A DNA stretch of 64,000 nt from Bacteriovorax stolpii (lineage in GTDB: Bacteria; Bdellovibrionota; UBA2428), in the NCBI GenBank assembly GCA_945881775.1, contig CAMCVE010000010.1, positions 1-64,000 on the forward strand, read 5' to 3'. Below are positions 25,471 through 33,444 of this stretch, piece after piece. Numbering within the stretch: the first letter of the stretch is position 1; every line of letters starts with the position of its first letter. The notes under the pieces were generated by a model that was given only the letters and a program-made list of their open reading frames with translations, ran no database searches and was not told the origin of the DNA. The position numbers and the translations under genes were made by a program.

Positions 25471-27711
25471 GTGAGTTTCAAGCAACCTTGGGATATCGAA
25501 GTCAAATTCCTTAAAGGCGTGGGTCCAAAACTCGCTGAGTTTTTTGCAAAAGCCGATGTGCATTCTCTTTGGGATTTGCTCCTGTTTTTGCCGCGAACCT
25601 ATGAGGATCGTCGCACCCTGCACACGTATTCGGAGATCCAGCAGCTCGCAGCGACTGATTCGGCAGTGATGGGAGTGGGATTGATAGAGAAGATCTCTCG
25701 GCGTTCTACCGGTCCGAGGGGAAGAAGCCTCACGGAGGCTGTCGTACGAGTTCTCGATCCAGGGATGCGCGGCGAACAGGTCATGAGCGCGCCTGCAGGA
25801 GATCCCTCACTGAAGCTGCCCATGGGTGGCACCCTTATGGACCCGCGCATCGTGTTCACGTGGTTCTACGATCCTGGTGGTGGAATTGAAAAACGTTTTC
25901 CTCCTGGCACCACGGTTGTTTTCCGAGGTAAGGCGCAGATTTTTCGCTCGATTGTTCAGGTCTCTCATCCTGAACTTCAGAAATCCGAGAGCGAGCTGCC
26001 GTGGTGGGAGTTTGGTGGCTTCATGCCCGTCTACCGAGAGATATCCGCGCTTTCGACGCGCGTAATTCGAAAGATCATGGCCCAGGCTTTGGGACGTGAA
26101 GAAGTCCGTCTCATCGAAGAAACTTTGCCTGAGTCGCTTCGCAAGGAGCTTGGCCTTCCTCCTCTCAAAGACAGCCTTCGAGAGCTACATTTCCCCAAGC
26201 AGTGGCAGCCCACGGGCGAGCCAGTTATTCCAGCTGGTCCCTACCTACAACGTGTTGCCTTTGAGGAACTCTTTATGATGGCGCTCGCATTGCAGCTGCG
26301 CAAAAGTGAGTGGTCAAACTCGGCGGCTTTGCAGCGTCGCAAGGTGCCCTCATTTTCCACGTTGGCTCCCGGGCGTCTTCAGGGATTTTTGAAAAAGCTA
26401 CCTTTTGAACTTACCCCGGGTCAGCGGGCTGCCATAGACGACATCATGCGCGACGTCTCGCATGAGAATGTCGAAGTACCAATGCACCGACTCGTGCAAG
26501 GAGATGTGGGGAGCGGCAAGACGGTGGTGGCCTTTGTCGCGGCACTTCTCATGATGGATGAAAATTTCCAAGTCGCGATGATGGCACCTACGGAGATTCT
26601 GGCCGATCAGCACTACCAGACTTTTTCAAAACTTTTCCCAGAGAGGGCTCACGAGTGTTTGCTTTTGAAAGGCGCCTTAAGCGTCAAGCAGAAGAAGGAG
26701 GCGCGGAGCGCTCTTTCTGAGGGGCGGGCCCGTTTTGTGATCGGCACGCAGGCGCTACTCACAGATGACACACTTTTCGACAATCTCGGTCTCATCATAG
26801 TCGATGAGCAACACCGCTTCGGCGTGAAACAACGAATCCTGATGAAGGGGCAAACATCGGGCGTGTCTCCGCACCTGCTCGTTATGACCGCCACGCCTAT
26901 TCCGCGCTCACTCGCGCTCACGATCTACGGAGATCTCAACTTGAGCGTGATTCGGGACAAACCCATCGGACGTATTCCTATTGAAACGCACCTCGTTCGA
27001 AAGAAAGCTCATCTTGCGCTCGCAAAGCGTCTTGCGAAATTTCTCGAGGAGGGAAGGCAAATTTATCTTGTTTATCCTCTCGTTGAAGAATCGGAAGAGA
27101 TGGATCTGAAGGATGTGCAGACCGCGCATGCCGAATGGTGCGCTGAGTTTGGAGCGGATCGCGTTGGTCTTTTGCATGGTCGCATGAAAAGCAAAGACAA
27201 GGAAGCTGTCATGAGAGCCTTTAAAGCGGGTGAAACGCGTGTGCTTGTTTCGACGACGGTTATCGAAGTTGGCGTCGATGTTCCAAACGCGAGTGTCATT
27301 GTCATCGAGCATGCAGAGCGATTTGGACTCTCCCAGCTTCATCAGCTGCGAGGCCGGGTGGGGCGCGGATCGACAAAGAGTTACTGCGTGCTGGTGGGAC
27401 CCGACAAGGCTGGCCCCACGGTCGAGGAACGCCTGCAGATAATGCTCGAAAGCGATGACGGATTCCGGATCGCCGAGAAGGATTTGGAGATTCGTGGACC
27501 GGGAGAATTCTTGGGACGTCGCCAAAGCGGCTTGCCCGGTTTTCGGGTTGCTCACATCATGCGAGATATCGGACTTTTAGAGCGCGCGCGCGAAGAGGCC
27601 GAACGGATTCTCGCTCGTGACCCCGAGCTGACGCGTCCTGAGCATCAGGGGCTCAAAGAGATGATGCAGCGTTGGTGGGGTGGCCGCATGGAACTCACCT
27701 TGAGTGGTTAA
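25471..27711 (+). CDS. recG: ATP-dependent DNA helicase RecG
   Basis: The 746-aa superfamily-2 helicase has a GTG start with GGAG upstream. The N-terminal wedge region starts LKGVGPKLAEFFAKADVHSLWDLLLFLPRTYEDRR. Helicase motifs include VQGDVGSGKT (Walker A), IVDEQHRFGVKQR (DEQH, motif II), MTATPIPRSLALT (motif III), and the RecG-type STTVIEVGVDVPNASVIVIEHAERFGLSQLHQLRGRVGRG (motifs V and VI, given here as one region around 1775-1900 nt into the gene). It is about 50 aa longer than E. coli RecG, mostly in the N-terminal half. It remodels stalled forks. Confidence 0.95.
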   Translation: MSFKQPWDIEVKFLKGVGPKLAEFFAKADVHSLWDLLLFLPRTYEDRRTLHTYSEIQQLAATDSAVMGVGLIEKISRRSTGPRGRSLTEAVVRVLDPGMRGEQVMSAPAGDPSLKLPMGGTLMDPRIVFTWFYDPGGGIEKRFPPGTTVVFRGKAQIFRSIVQVSHPELQKSESELPWWEFGGFMPVYREISALSTRVIRKIMAQALGREEVRLIEETLPESLRKELGLPPLKDSLRELHFPKQWQPTGEPVIPAGPYLQRVAFEELFMMALALQLRKSEWSNSAALQRRKVPSFSTLAPGRLQGFLKKLPFELTPGQRAAIDDIMRDVSHENVEVPMHRLVQGDVGSGKTVVAFVAALLMMDENFQVAMMAPTEILADQHYQTFSKLFPERAHECLLLKGALSVKQKKEARSALSEGRARFVIGTQALLTDDTLFDNLGLIIVDEQHRFGVKQRILMKGQTSGVSPHLLVMTATPIPRSLALTIYGDLNLSVIRDKPIGRIPIETHLVRKKAHLALAKRLAKFLEEGRQIYLVYPLVEESEEMDLKDVQTAHAEWCAEFGADRVGLLHGRMKSKDKEAVMRAFKAGETRVLVSTTVIEVGVDVPNASVIVIEHAERFGLSQLHQLRGRVGRGSTKSYCVLVGPDKAGPTVEERLQIMLESDDGFRIAEKDLEIRGPGEFLGRRQSGLPGFRVAHIMRDIGLLERAREEAERILARDPELTRPEHQGLKEMMQRWWGGRMELTLSG

Positions 27712-27727
27712 AGCGAGTTTCAACGGT

Positions 27728-28210
27728 TTAGGTCGAATTCCGAGCCGCCTGAAGGCGGTTTCGAATTGTTTCGCCGTAAGAATCCCACATCGCCCATTCG
27801 ACGACATCGCGGATAACGCCGTTGGGGTCGATGATGAAAGTCACTCGGTTGGCTGCGCCTACGGCCATGAGGACTCCGTAGTCCCGGCTGACTTTCTTGG
27901 AGGTGTCTGCAAGAAGTGGAAAACCGAGCTTATGACGTGTGGCGAAAGCTTTGTGTGACGCGACATCGTCGACACTGACTCCGACGATGGTGGTATCGAG
28001 TCCTCGAAATCCTTCAAATTCGTCTCGAAAGCTACAGGCCTCTTTAGTGCAGCCGTAGCTGTCGTCTCGAGGATAGAAGTACAGAACCAGCCAGCCTCCC
28101 GCGTAGTCGGCCAAGCGCCTGGCCTGGCCGTCTTGGTCCAGGGCCTCGAAAGAGGGAGCTTGGTCTCCAGGTTTTAGGGTGGGTGAACCTAGGATCTTTT
28201 TAAACAGCAT
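27728..28210 (-). CDS. bcp: Thioredoxin-dependent peroxiredoxin (Bcp/PrxQ type)
   Basis: The 160-aa protein has PGDQAPSFEALDQDG, the strand LVLYFYPRDDSYGCTKEAC with a peroxidatic Cys in the P-x-x-x-[TS]-x-x-C pattern and a second Cys five residues later (the PrxQ resolving position), and a thioredoxin-like tail (NRVTFIIDPNGVIRDVVEWAMW). It reduces hydroperoxides using thioredoxin. The usual Thr of the motif is Ser here, which is a mild variation. It converges with recG, and its 3' end contains a small GC hairpin at 27744-27758. It is divergent from tatA across about 100 bp. Confidence 0.88.
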   Translation of the reverse strand: MLFKKILGSPTLKPGDQAPSFEALDQDGQARRLADYAGGWLVLYFYPRDDSYGCTKEACSFRDEFEGFRGLDTTIVGVSVDDVASHKAFATRHKLGFPLLADTSKKVSRDYGVLMAVGAANRVTFIIDPNGVIRDVVEWAMWDSYGETIRNRLQAARNST

Positions 28211-28309
28211 CGCCTCTCCCTTCTAGCGGATAAACCCGCATCAGGGCAGCTCCATTTAGGCTCTAGAATTGTAGTTTACCTGCTTCACGGTTCGGCCTAT
28301 GGTGAACCC

Positions 28310-28516
28310 ATGCTGAGCTTTTGGCACATTTTGCTTCTTCTATTAATCGTCGTCATTCTCTTTGGGCCTTCGCGCCTTGAGCAGCTCGGCCCTTCACTGG
28401 GGCGCGCGATTCGTGGATTTAAGGATGGCCTGAATGGCGAACTCGAGGGCGACAAGAAGACCCCCACACGCGCCTCGACCACAGACGTGAATTCTCAACC
28501 TGAAAATAAAATCTAA
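28310..28516 (+). CDS. tatA: Sec-independent translocase subunit TatA/E-like
   Basis: The 68-aa protein starts with a membrane helix (SFWHILLLLLIVVILFGPSRLEQLG), the conserved FGP hinge, and an amphipathic helix (PSLGRAIRGFKDGLN), followed by a charged tail. This is the TatA/TatE layout; short length favours TatA over TatB. It forms the twin-arginine pore with TatB and TatC, which are not in this window. The ATG is preceded by a weak ribosome-binding region. It converges with the LptC-like gene with only 4 bp between stops. Confidence 0.82.
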   Translation: MLSFWHILLLLLIVVILFGPSRLEQLGPSLGRAIRGFKDGLNGELEGDKKTPTRASTTDVNSQPENKI

Positions 28517-28520
28517 GGGC

Positions 28521-29693
28521 TTAGTCCTTTGGACTTGTGGAGATTTGGACCTTCTCCCTATTTATTTTTCCTGAAGCTTTTTCCACACGGAGCGTGTTGT
28601 TCTTCGTTGAGAAATAGATTCTTTCTCCGCGAATTGTTTGCTCTTCATCCGAAAGCGACGCGATTTTTTCAAGCACAAAGTCTCCAGTAGAGGGCGTGAA
28701 AAGCGCCTGCTGACACTGCGCACGCCGCGTAGGCGTGATGATCTCTACGTTCTCTTCCATTCGAATTTTCTGAACGTCGTCCTCTATGAACGAGTAGAGC
28801 TTCTCAGCGCGCAGCACAATCCCGTTATCTAGCTTGGCTTCGGCAGCTCCAATGGCCTCAGAACCCGTGGGGGTGCCGTCGGGGCCAAAGAGAATTCGAA
28901 AGCCTTTGGACAAAAATGTTGTGGTGTCGACGGCTGCCTGAACCTTCGCGCTCGATTTGGGATCGGTGGAGGCTTGAAGAAACATTTCTCGCAACATTTT
29001 GGGCGCAGTGTTTTCAAGGTCGGGGTCCTTCTTTGACGGTGGCGAGGGGAGCTGCACAAAGAGTAGATCTAGGATTTTTCCCTTCATGCTGTATTGAGGG
29101 TGCGTGACGGTGACATTGTTAACAAAGCGAGCGCGTTCGGCTGAACTATCGAACTCGAAACTCTTGGATGTGATCTTTAGAGTAATCTTGGGATCGATTT
29201 TCTGTTCGGATCTAACTGATTTTTCGATACGAAAGAGATCGCGACTCAGATCTACGAAGAGTCCTCGGCCCTGGAGTTTGAAGTTCTGAGCTCCCTGCAT
29301 TTGCGCGCCCGTGAGCGGCGCGAGGCGAACGTCCTGGGATCCTCTCAAGGTTTTTGTTTCAGCATCGTAACTGACGTCGGAGGTTTCGAGACTGTATGAG
29401 TCAGGGGTGGAGATGGTGGTCATCCCTTCGGTGCGAAAACTCTGTTTGAGGGTGTCGATCGCTGCAACTTGTGCCTGGATTTCGTAAATTGACCCTTGGT
29501 TACTCCATATTTTGGCGAGGATCTTGTGGAGCAGTCCGATGCGTTCTTCCTGGAAAAGTTGTGCACTTCCTGCCTGGAGTTCCATCGAACGGGTGGCCAG
29601 GTGCGATTCCACAAGATTGAAGTTCTTGATCTCGATGTCGGGCCGACCCGCCGGGATTATTAACGCGGCGAACAGGACTTGGAGTCGCTTCAT
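28521..29693 (-). CDS. LPS-transport-type protein with LptC-like and LptA-like parts
   Basis: From MKRLQVLFAALIIPAG the ~390-aa protein has an N-terminal anchor and then repeated beta-strand signatures. The first half (residues ~20-120; DIEIKNFNLVE..., then YSLETSDVSYDAETKTLRGSQDV) looks like LptC, and the second half (SKGFRIL, AEKLYSFIEDDVQKIRMEENVEI, GERIYFSTKNNTLRVEKASGKI) like the LptA/OstA beta-jellyroll. Such repeats carry LPS across the periplasm. The start at 29693 is chosen over 29738 because the signal-like segment begins there. It is divergent from the gene at 29722, and tatA ends 4 bp from its stop. The family call is by pattern and is not certain. Confidence 0.6.
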   Translation of the reverse strand: MKRLQVLFAALIIPAGRPDIEIKNFNLVESHLATRSMELQAGSAQLFQEERIGLLHKILAKIWSNQGSIYEIQAQVAAIDTLKQSFRTEGMTTISTPDSYSLETSDVSYDAETKTLRGSQDVRLAPLTGAQMQGAQNFKLQGRGLFVDLSRDLFRIEKSVRSEQKIDPKITLKITSKSFEFDSSAERARFVNNVTVTHPQYSMKGKILDLLFVQLPSPPSKKDPDLENTAPKMLREMFLQASTDPKSSAKVQAAVDTTTFLSKGFRILFGPDGTPTGSEAIGAAEAKLDNGIVLRAEKLYSFIEDDVQKIRMEENVEIITPTRRAQCQQALFTPSTGDFVLEKIASLSDEEQTIRGERIYFSTKNNTLRVEKASGKINREKVQISTSPKD

Positions 29694-29721
29694 CTGGTCT
29701 TTCAATTTACAATGAAAACGT

Positions 29722-31260
29722 ATGTCATTCACCCGCACGTCGCTCGCATTGATGATTCTTGTTGGGGCACTGCCGCTGAGAGCCGAGGTCTGGCCTTTTG
29801 ACCAACGACAGGTGCTTCTGGCGCAGATCGAAGGGACTCAGTTTCCTGAAGCACTCACGACCGCCCAAGTTCTTGACGTTTTTGTCGAACGAGGGCGGGT
29901 TCGTTGGATCACGCAGCAGGGGGGCCCTGGCAGTCTGAGCCCCGTGAAGATACCAACGGATTTTCCATGGAATCGAGGAGACTCGGTTCGCGCAATGGGA
30001 CTCAAGTACAAGGCTGATGGCATTGTGGTGCTGACGGCGAAAGAGTCACAGGTGGACTTGCGCTGGTATTCGGTCAGCGATGGTCAGCCGCTTTATTTCG
30101 AAAGTCTCTATCTTCCTTCTTCTTCGGGCTCAGCGGAGCAAGACGTGGAGCGCAAGCGTCGGCTGCGCGCCTGGCTCAAGGAGATGTGGGACCGAATTCC
30201 TGGACAGGGTTACGTCGTCAAGCGTGACATCAGCTCTCTCGAAATTGAGGGTGCCGTGGGCGAAGGTTTGAAGGTGGGCGACGAGTTGTCGCTGCATCGT
30301 CTGAAAGACATTCGCCGGCATCCCGTCCTCAAAACCCTTGTGGGTTTTGATTCGACACAGACCGGAACTGCGGTCGTGACGAGTCTTGGAAAACCCTTCA
30401 CGAAGGCTCGTGTCGACTATGAGTCAGACCTTGATCCTATTCGCGAAGGGGACAGGTATTTGCTCAAACCCAAACCACCTCTTGCGCTTGTCAGTACTCC
30501 CGAAAAAGCAACGGCGGCTCCTGTGGGCGAAGTGATTTCGGAAGTGCCAGATCTACTCGACGGAGCTCGTCTTTTTGATATCAGTCCGCGCGTGGGCTTT
30601 GGGTTCCTGAGTTACGAAGAGCGGACAGCGGCAAAGGTGTTCAAGTTGAAAACGGTGTCGCTGTCCTACGGACTCAAAGCAGATCTGCATCTGACGAGTT
30701 CGTGGTACGCAAGCTTCCAATTAGATCAAGGAACAGGCAAGTACGGAACGCCACCACCTGAGTACGGTGCTACAGAGATGGCAAGCGGTTGGTCTTACAT
30801 GCATGTGTACTCTGGCTATCGCATGCCTCTGTCTGAGTATGCGGGTGACACAGACACCGAGATGAATTTTTTCGGTGGCTATTCTCGTTTCGGATTCAAA
30901 GCCGAGGAATTATCCGCGGCCGTTGCTCCCAGCGCGAAGACGTATTCGGGTCTCGACTTCGGAGTGTCTTTGACGATTCCAATCCAGGCCAAGTGGGTTG
31001 CTGAAGTGGGTTTCACGCGAGTGCTCGGGGCGTTCCTAAAAGAAGAAAGCCTCACCAGTGGATCGAGCTCAACAGATACAGCTTGGAGTTTCTGGACAAA
31101 GTTGCGCATTCTTGCGGCGGAGCGATCTGAGTTTGGCGGCACGTATGAGGTCTATCAAGGCAGTAGTAATTTTGAAGGAACGGGAACACGAACAACTCCA
31201 GCGATCTCGTCAAAAGTAAGCGCGCAGCGATCTGCGGTTTATTATAAACAAGTGTTTTGA
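29722..31260 (+). CDS. Exported outer-membrane-like protein of unknown function
   Basis: The 512-aa protein has a signal peptide (SFTRTSLALMILVGALPLRAE). The first 270 or so residues look like a globular periplasmic domain. The rest, from about DISPRVGFGFLSYEERT, has alternating hydrophobic strands, many aromatic girdle-like residues (YGLKADLHLTSSWYASFQLD, MHVYSGYRM, FFGGYSRFGF) and ends in F (YYKQVF), which fits an outer-membrane beta-barrel of about 230 residues. I do not recognise the family. It is divergent from the LptC/LptA-like gene over 28 bp, so their promoters must overlap. Confidence 0.65.
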   Translation: MSFTRTSLALMILVGALPLRAEVWPFDQRQVLLAQIEGTQFPEALTTAQVLDVFVERGRVRWITQQGGPGSLSPVKIPTDFPWNRGDSVRAMGLKYKADGIVVLTAKESQVDLRWYSVSDGQPLYFESLYLPSSSGSAEQDVERKRRLRAWLKEMWDRIPGQGYVVKRDISSLEIEGAVGEGLKVGDELSLHRLKDIRRHPVLKTLVGFDSTQTGTAVVTSLGKPFTKARVDYESDLDPIREGDRYLLKPKPPLALVSTPEKATAAPVGEVISEVPDLLDGARLFDISPRVGFGFLSYEERTAAKVFKLKTVSLSYGLKADLHLTSSWYASFQLDQGTGKYGTPPPEYGATEMASGWSYMHVYSGYRMPLSEYAGDTDTEMNFFGGYSRFGFKAEELSAAVAPSAKTYSGLDFGVSLTIPIQAKWVAEVGFTRVLGAFLKEESLTSGSSSTDTAWSFWTKLRILAAERSEFGGTYEVYQGSSNFEGTGTRTTPAISSKVSAQRSAVYYKQVF

Positions 31261-31269
31261 AGAATGTGG

Positions 31270-31288
31270 GGCGACCTTTGGGGTCGCC
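31270..31288. other. Hairpin after the outer-membrane-like gene
   Basis: GGCGACC and GGTCGCC can pair around a short loop, about 10 bp after the stop at 31260. No T-run follows on either strand, so termination is possible but not clear. The convergent gene ends at 31303. Confidence 0.35.
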
Positions 31289-31302
31289 TAGCGTGAACGC
31301 GC

Positions 31303-31584
31303 TTACTTGGAGTGGGAGCGGTCGAAACGCGCTTTCTGTTTGTTGAACCAGTCGCGGAACTTGTCGTAGCCTTCGTCGAGTTCGAGCAGATTGTCGAGTT
31401 GGAGATAGTCCGTGCGAACAGTCACTTTTTCTTTGTCGACGTTGTAGTAGCTGAATTCGTCTTGGTTCAGTTCGACAGCTTCAATCCAAGATTTCATGGC
31501 GTCTTTGAGCCACATTGGCACGTGGCGCAAGTCGGCTTCGCGCGTGAAATTCAGGAGTTCCAGTTTGATGTCGTGCTGATTCAT
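31303..31584 (-). CDS. Conserved-looking small hypothetical protein
   Basis: The 93-aa acidic-basic soluble protein (NQHDIKLELLNFTREADLRHVPMWLKDAMKSWIEAVELN...) has no signal peptide or membrane segment and no domain I recognise. Its start overlaps the stop of the IMPase gene by ATGA-type overlap (31581-31584), so it belongs to the downstream end of the response-regulator/asparaginase/IMPase unit. The Trp-rich helix (MWLKDAMKSWIEAV) and the final DRSHSK are notable, but no function follows. Confidence 0.6.
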   Translation of the reverse strand: MNQHDIKLELLNFTREADLRHVPMWLKDAMKSWIEAVELNQDEFSYYNVDKEKVTVRTDYLQLDNLLELDEGYDKFRDWFNKQKARFDRSHSK

Positions 31585-32429
31585 TCTTGTTCTTTTATCT
31601 TATGAATCAGCCATTTGTGAAGTCGGGAGTTTGAGGAAAGGATTTCTCCTTCAAAAAGATCGAGGGAAGTTCCGACGTGCCGCGTTACAAGGCCTCCTGC
31701 CTCTTCGACAAGCAGGGCGCCGGCAGCAATATCCCATGCCGAAAGTCCCCATTCCCAGTAAGCATCGATTCGACCCGCCGCAACATAGGCGAGGTCCAGC
31801 GCGGCGGAGCCGTCGCGTCTCACGCCGAGCGTTTCCTGTGTGAGATTCTTGAAGAGATGGAAGCTTTTATGTTCTTCCTGAGAGCGAAGCGAGGCAAAGC
31901 CTGTGGTTAGCAGAGCTTCTTGCGGGGTTTCGACGGAGCTCACGTGGAGTCGGTCTCGACCGAGCCAGGCGCCATGTCCGCGAGCTGCATGGAAGAGTTC
32001 GCCTGAGACGGGATTGAAGGTGAGCGCAACCTGCACCTGTGGCTCGCCTCCCGCGCTCCGTGTGGCAAATGCGATGGTGCTGCAAAAGAAGGGATAGGAG
32101 CGCGAAAAATTTGTGGTGCCGTCGATGGGATCCAGGAGCCAGAAGGCTTCGTGCCCGAGGGCTTGATCGCGAGGATGTTTCCCCAGGGCAGCGCTCGATT
32201 CTTCGCCAATCAGGAGTTCGCCAGAGAAGCTTTTTGTGAGTTGTTCGATAAGTGCTTCTTCGACGCGTTTGTCGTAGACAGTGACAATGTCACGGAATGA
32301 AGACTTGGCGGTTGTGCCGAGGTTGCGAGCCTGAGCACCGGGTGTCAGTGAAAAGCCTTCGAGCAAGAGGGGCCGCAGAGAAAGTAGAATTCGCTCGGCT
32401 TCGTGGCTGCGTGCGAGGAGCTCTTTCAT
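31581..32429 (-). CDS. Inositol monophosphatase family protein
   Basis: From MKELLARSHEAERILL the ~282-aa protein has the IMPase metal-site motifs: LIGEESSAAL (GE-E), WLLDPIDGTTNFSRSYPFFCSTIA (DPIDGTTNF) and WGLSAWDIAAGALLVEEAGG (WDxAAG). These bind two or three Mg2+ ions and hydrolyse inositol or related sugar phosphates; many bacterial members also act on fructose-1,6-bisphosphate or have an RNA-linked SuhB role. The start ATG at 32429 overlaps the asparaginase stop as ATGA; the 111-bp longer frame to 32540 is inside that gene and was rejected. Confidence 0.88.
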   Translation of the reverse strand: MKELLARSHEAERILLSLRPLLLEGFSLTPGAQARNLGTTAKSSFRDIVTVYDKRVEEALIEQLTKSFSGELLIGEESSAALGKHPRDQALGHEAFWLLDPIDGTTNFSRSYPFFCSTIAFATRSAGGEPQVQVALTFNPVSGELFHAARGHGAWLGRDRLHVSSVETPQEALLTTGFASLRSQEEHKSFHLFKNLTQETLGVRRDGSAALDLAYVAAGRIDAYWEWGLSAWDIAAGALLVEEAGGLVTRHVGTSLDLFEGEILSSNSRLHKWLIHKIKEQE

Positions 32430-33427
32430 GGGAGTTCCAAAAGTTCTCCGGCCAGCGGACGCCGGAACGCGGTACGGAAGGTTTGGAGTGAGCAGCCGTG
32501 TCCCAGTAGGATCATCATTTTTGTAAGGGCCGCTTCCCACGTCATGTCCTGCGCTGAGATCGCGCCGGCGTTAAGAGCCGCGCGGCCAGTTTCGTACATG
32601 TTCAAGTCCACTCGACCATAGAGCGCTTGGGAGCAGATCACGGTGGGAATGCCGTGCTCCGTGAGGTGGCGAATCAGGTGAGCAACGGAACCTTCACCCA
32701 GGGGAATGTCACCCGGGCCGAAGGCTTGGAGAACAAGGCCTTTGATATTTTTCTCTGTGAGGGAAAAGAAGGTCTCGACGTCGAAGCCTGGGAAGAGGCT
32801 GACGCTTGCCACGCGTGTCTCAAGCCGCGGGTCAAATGAGTAAGGACCAACAGGAAGAGACGTCGTTGCGTATTCAGTGTTGGCTCCCACTTTGGCTAGC
32901 GGAGGGAAATTCGGCGAATCGAAGGCACCAAAGCTTGGAATCGAAAGTTTCTTGGTGCGATTGCCACGCATGAGTAGAGAATCAAAAAAAATACTGACCT
33001 CTTTGAAGCGCCCTTCGACAGCAAGTTCGACGGCATAGATGAGATTTCGTGGGGCGTCCGAGCGCGCATCCATGAGCGGACGCTGAGAGCCAGTCACGAT
33101 GATCGGTTTCGTGGGATTAAGGATCATGTAGCTCAAGGCGCTCGCAGTAAAGGACATGGTGTCGGTCCCATGGATCACGACGAAGGCGTCCCATTTTTCC
33201 ATGCAGGCGTCGAGGCGTCTTGCGAGAGCGACCCAGTCGGAAGGGCGAATGTTGCTTGAATCTTTGTTGAACAGAATCTCCACGTCGACATCGGCGAGTT
33301 CGAAAATTCGAGGTGCGTATTTGATGAGACGTTCTTTGAAGCGAGCCGCGTCGCCCGGTTCACCGATGAGATCCATTCCAAGCGTCCCGCCGGTATGAAG
33401 GATGAGAATTTTTTTCTTGTCGCTCAT
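32426..33427 (-). CDS. ansA: L-asparaginase (type I, cytoplasmic)
   Basis: The 333-aa protein has both threonine motifs of the asparaginase family: ILHTGGTLGM near residue 10 and VVIHGTDTMSFTASALSYM near residue 85, with the adjacent DSSNIRPSDW and GSQRPL blocks. There is no signal peptide, so it should be the cytoplasmic form, hydrolysing Asn to Asp and ammonia. The Lys of the catalytic triad may lie in the PLMDARSDAPRNLIYA region or its equivalent. It follows the response-regulator gene by 17 bp and overlaps the IMPase gene, so all are on one transcript. Confidence 0.9.
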   Translation of the reverse strand: MSDKKKILILHTGGTLGMDLIGEPGDAARFKERLIKYAPRIFELADVDVEILFNKDSSNIRPSDWVALARRLDACMEKWDAFVVIHGTDTMSFTASALSYMILNPTKPIIVTGSQRPLMDARSDAPRNLIYAVELAVEGRFKEVSIFFDSLLMRGNRTKKLSIPSFGAFDSPNFPPLAKVGANTEYATTSLPVGPYSFDPRLETRVASVSLFPGFDVETFFSLTEKNIKGLVLQAFGPGDIPLGEGSVAHLIRHLTEHGIPTVICSQALYGRVDLNMYETGRAALNAGAISAQDMTWEAALTKMMILLGHGCSLQTFRTAFRRPLAGELLELP

Positions 33428-33444
33428 GGGATCCTCGTTATTTC

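Noticed and set aside
15659-25750. Repeated TCGTACGA palindrome (about four copies)
   Set aside because: The copies lie in unrelated coding and intergenic positions and the count is only slightly above chance.
27744-27758. GC hairpin as a recG terminator
   Set aside because: It lies inside the peroxiredoxin coding sequence and has only TTT after it.
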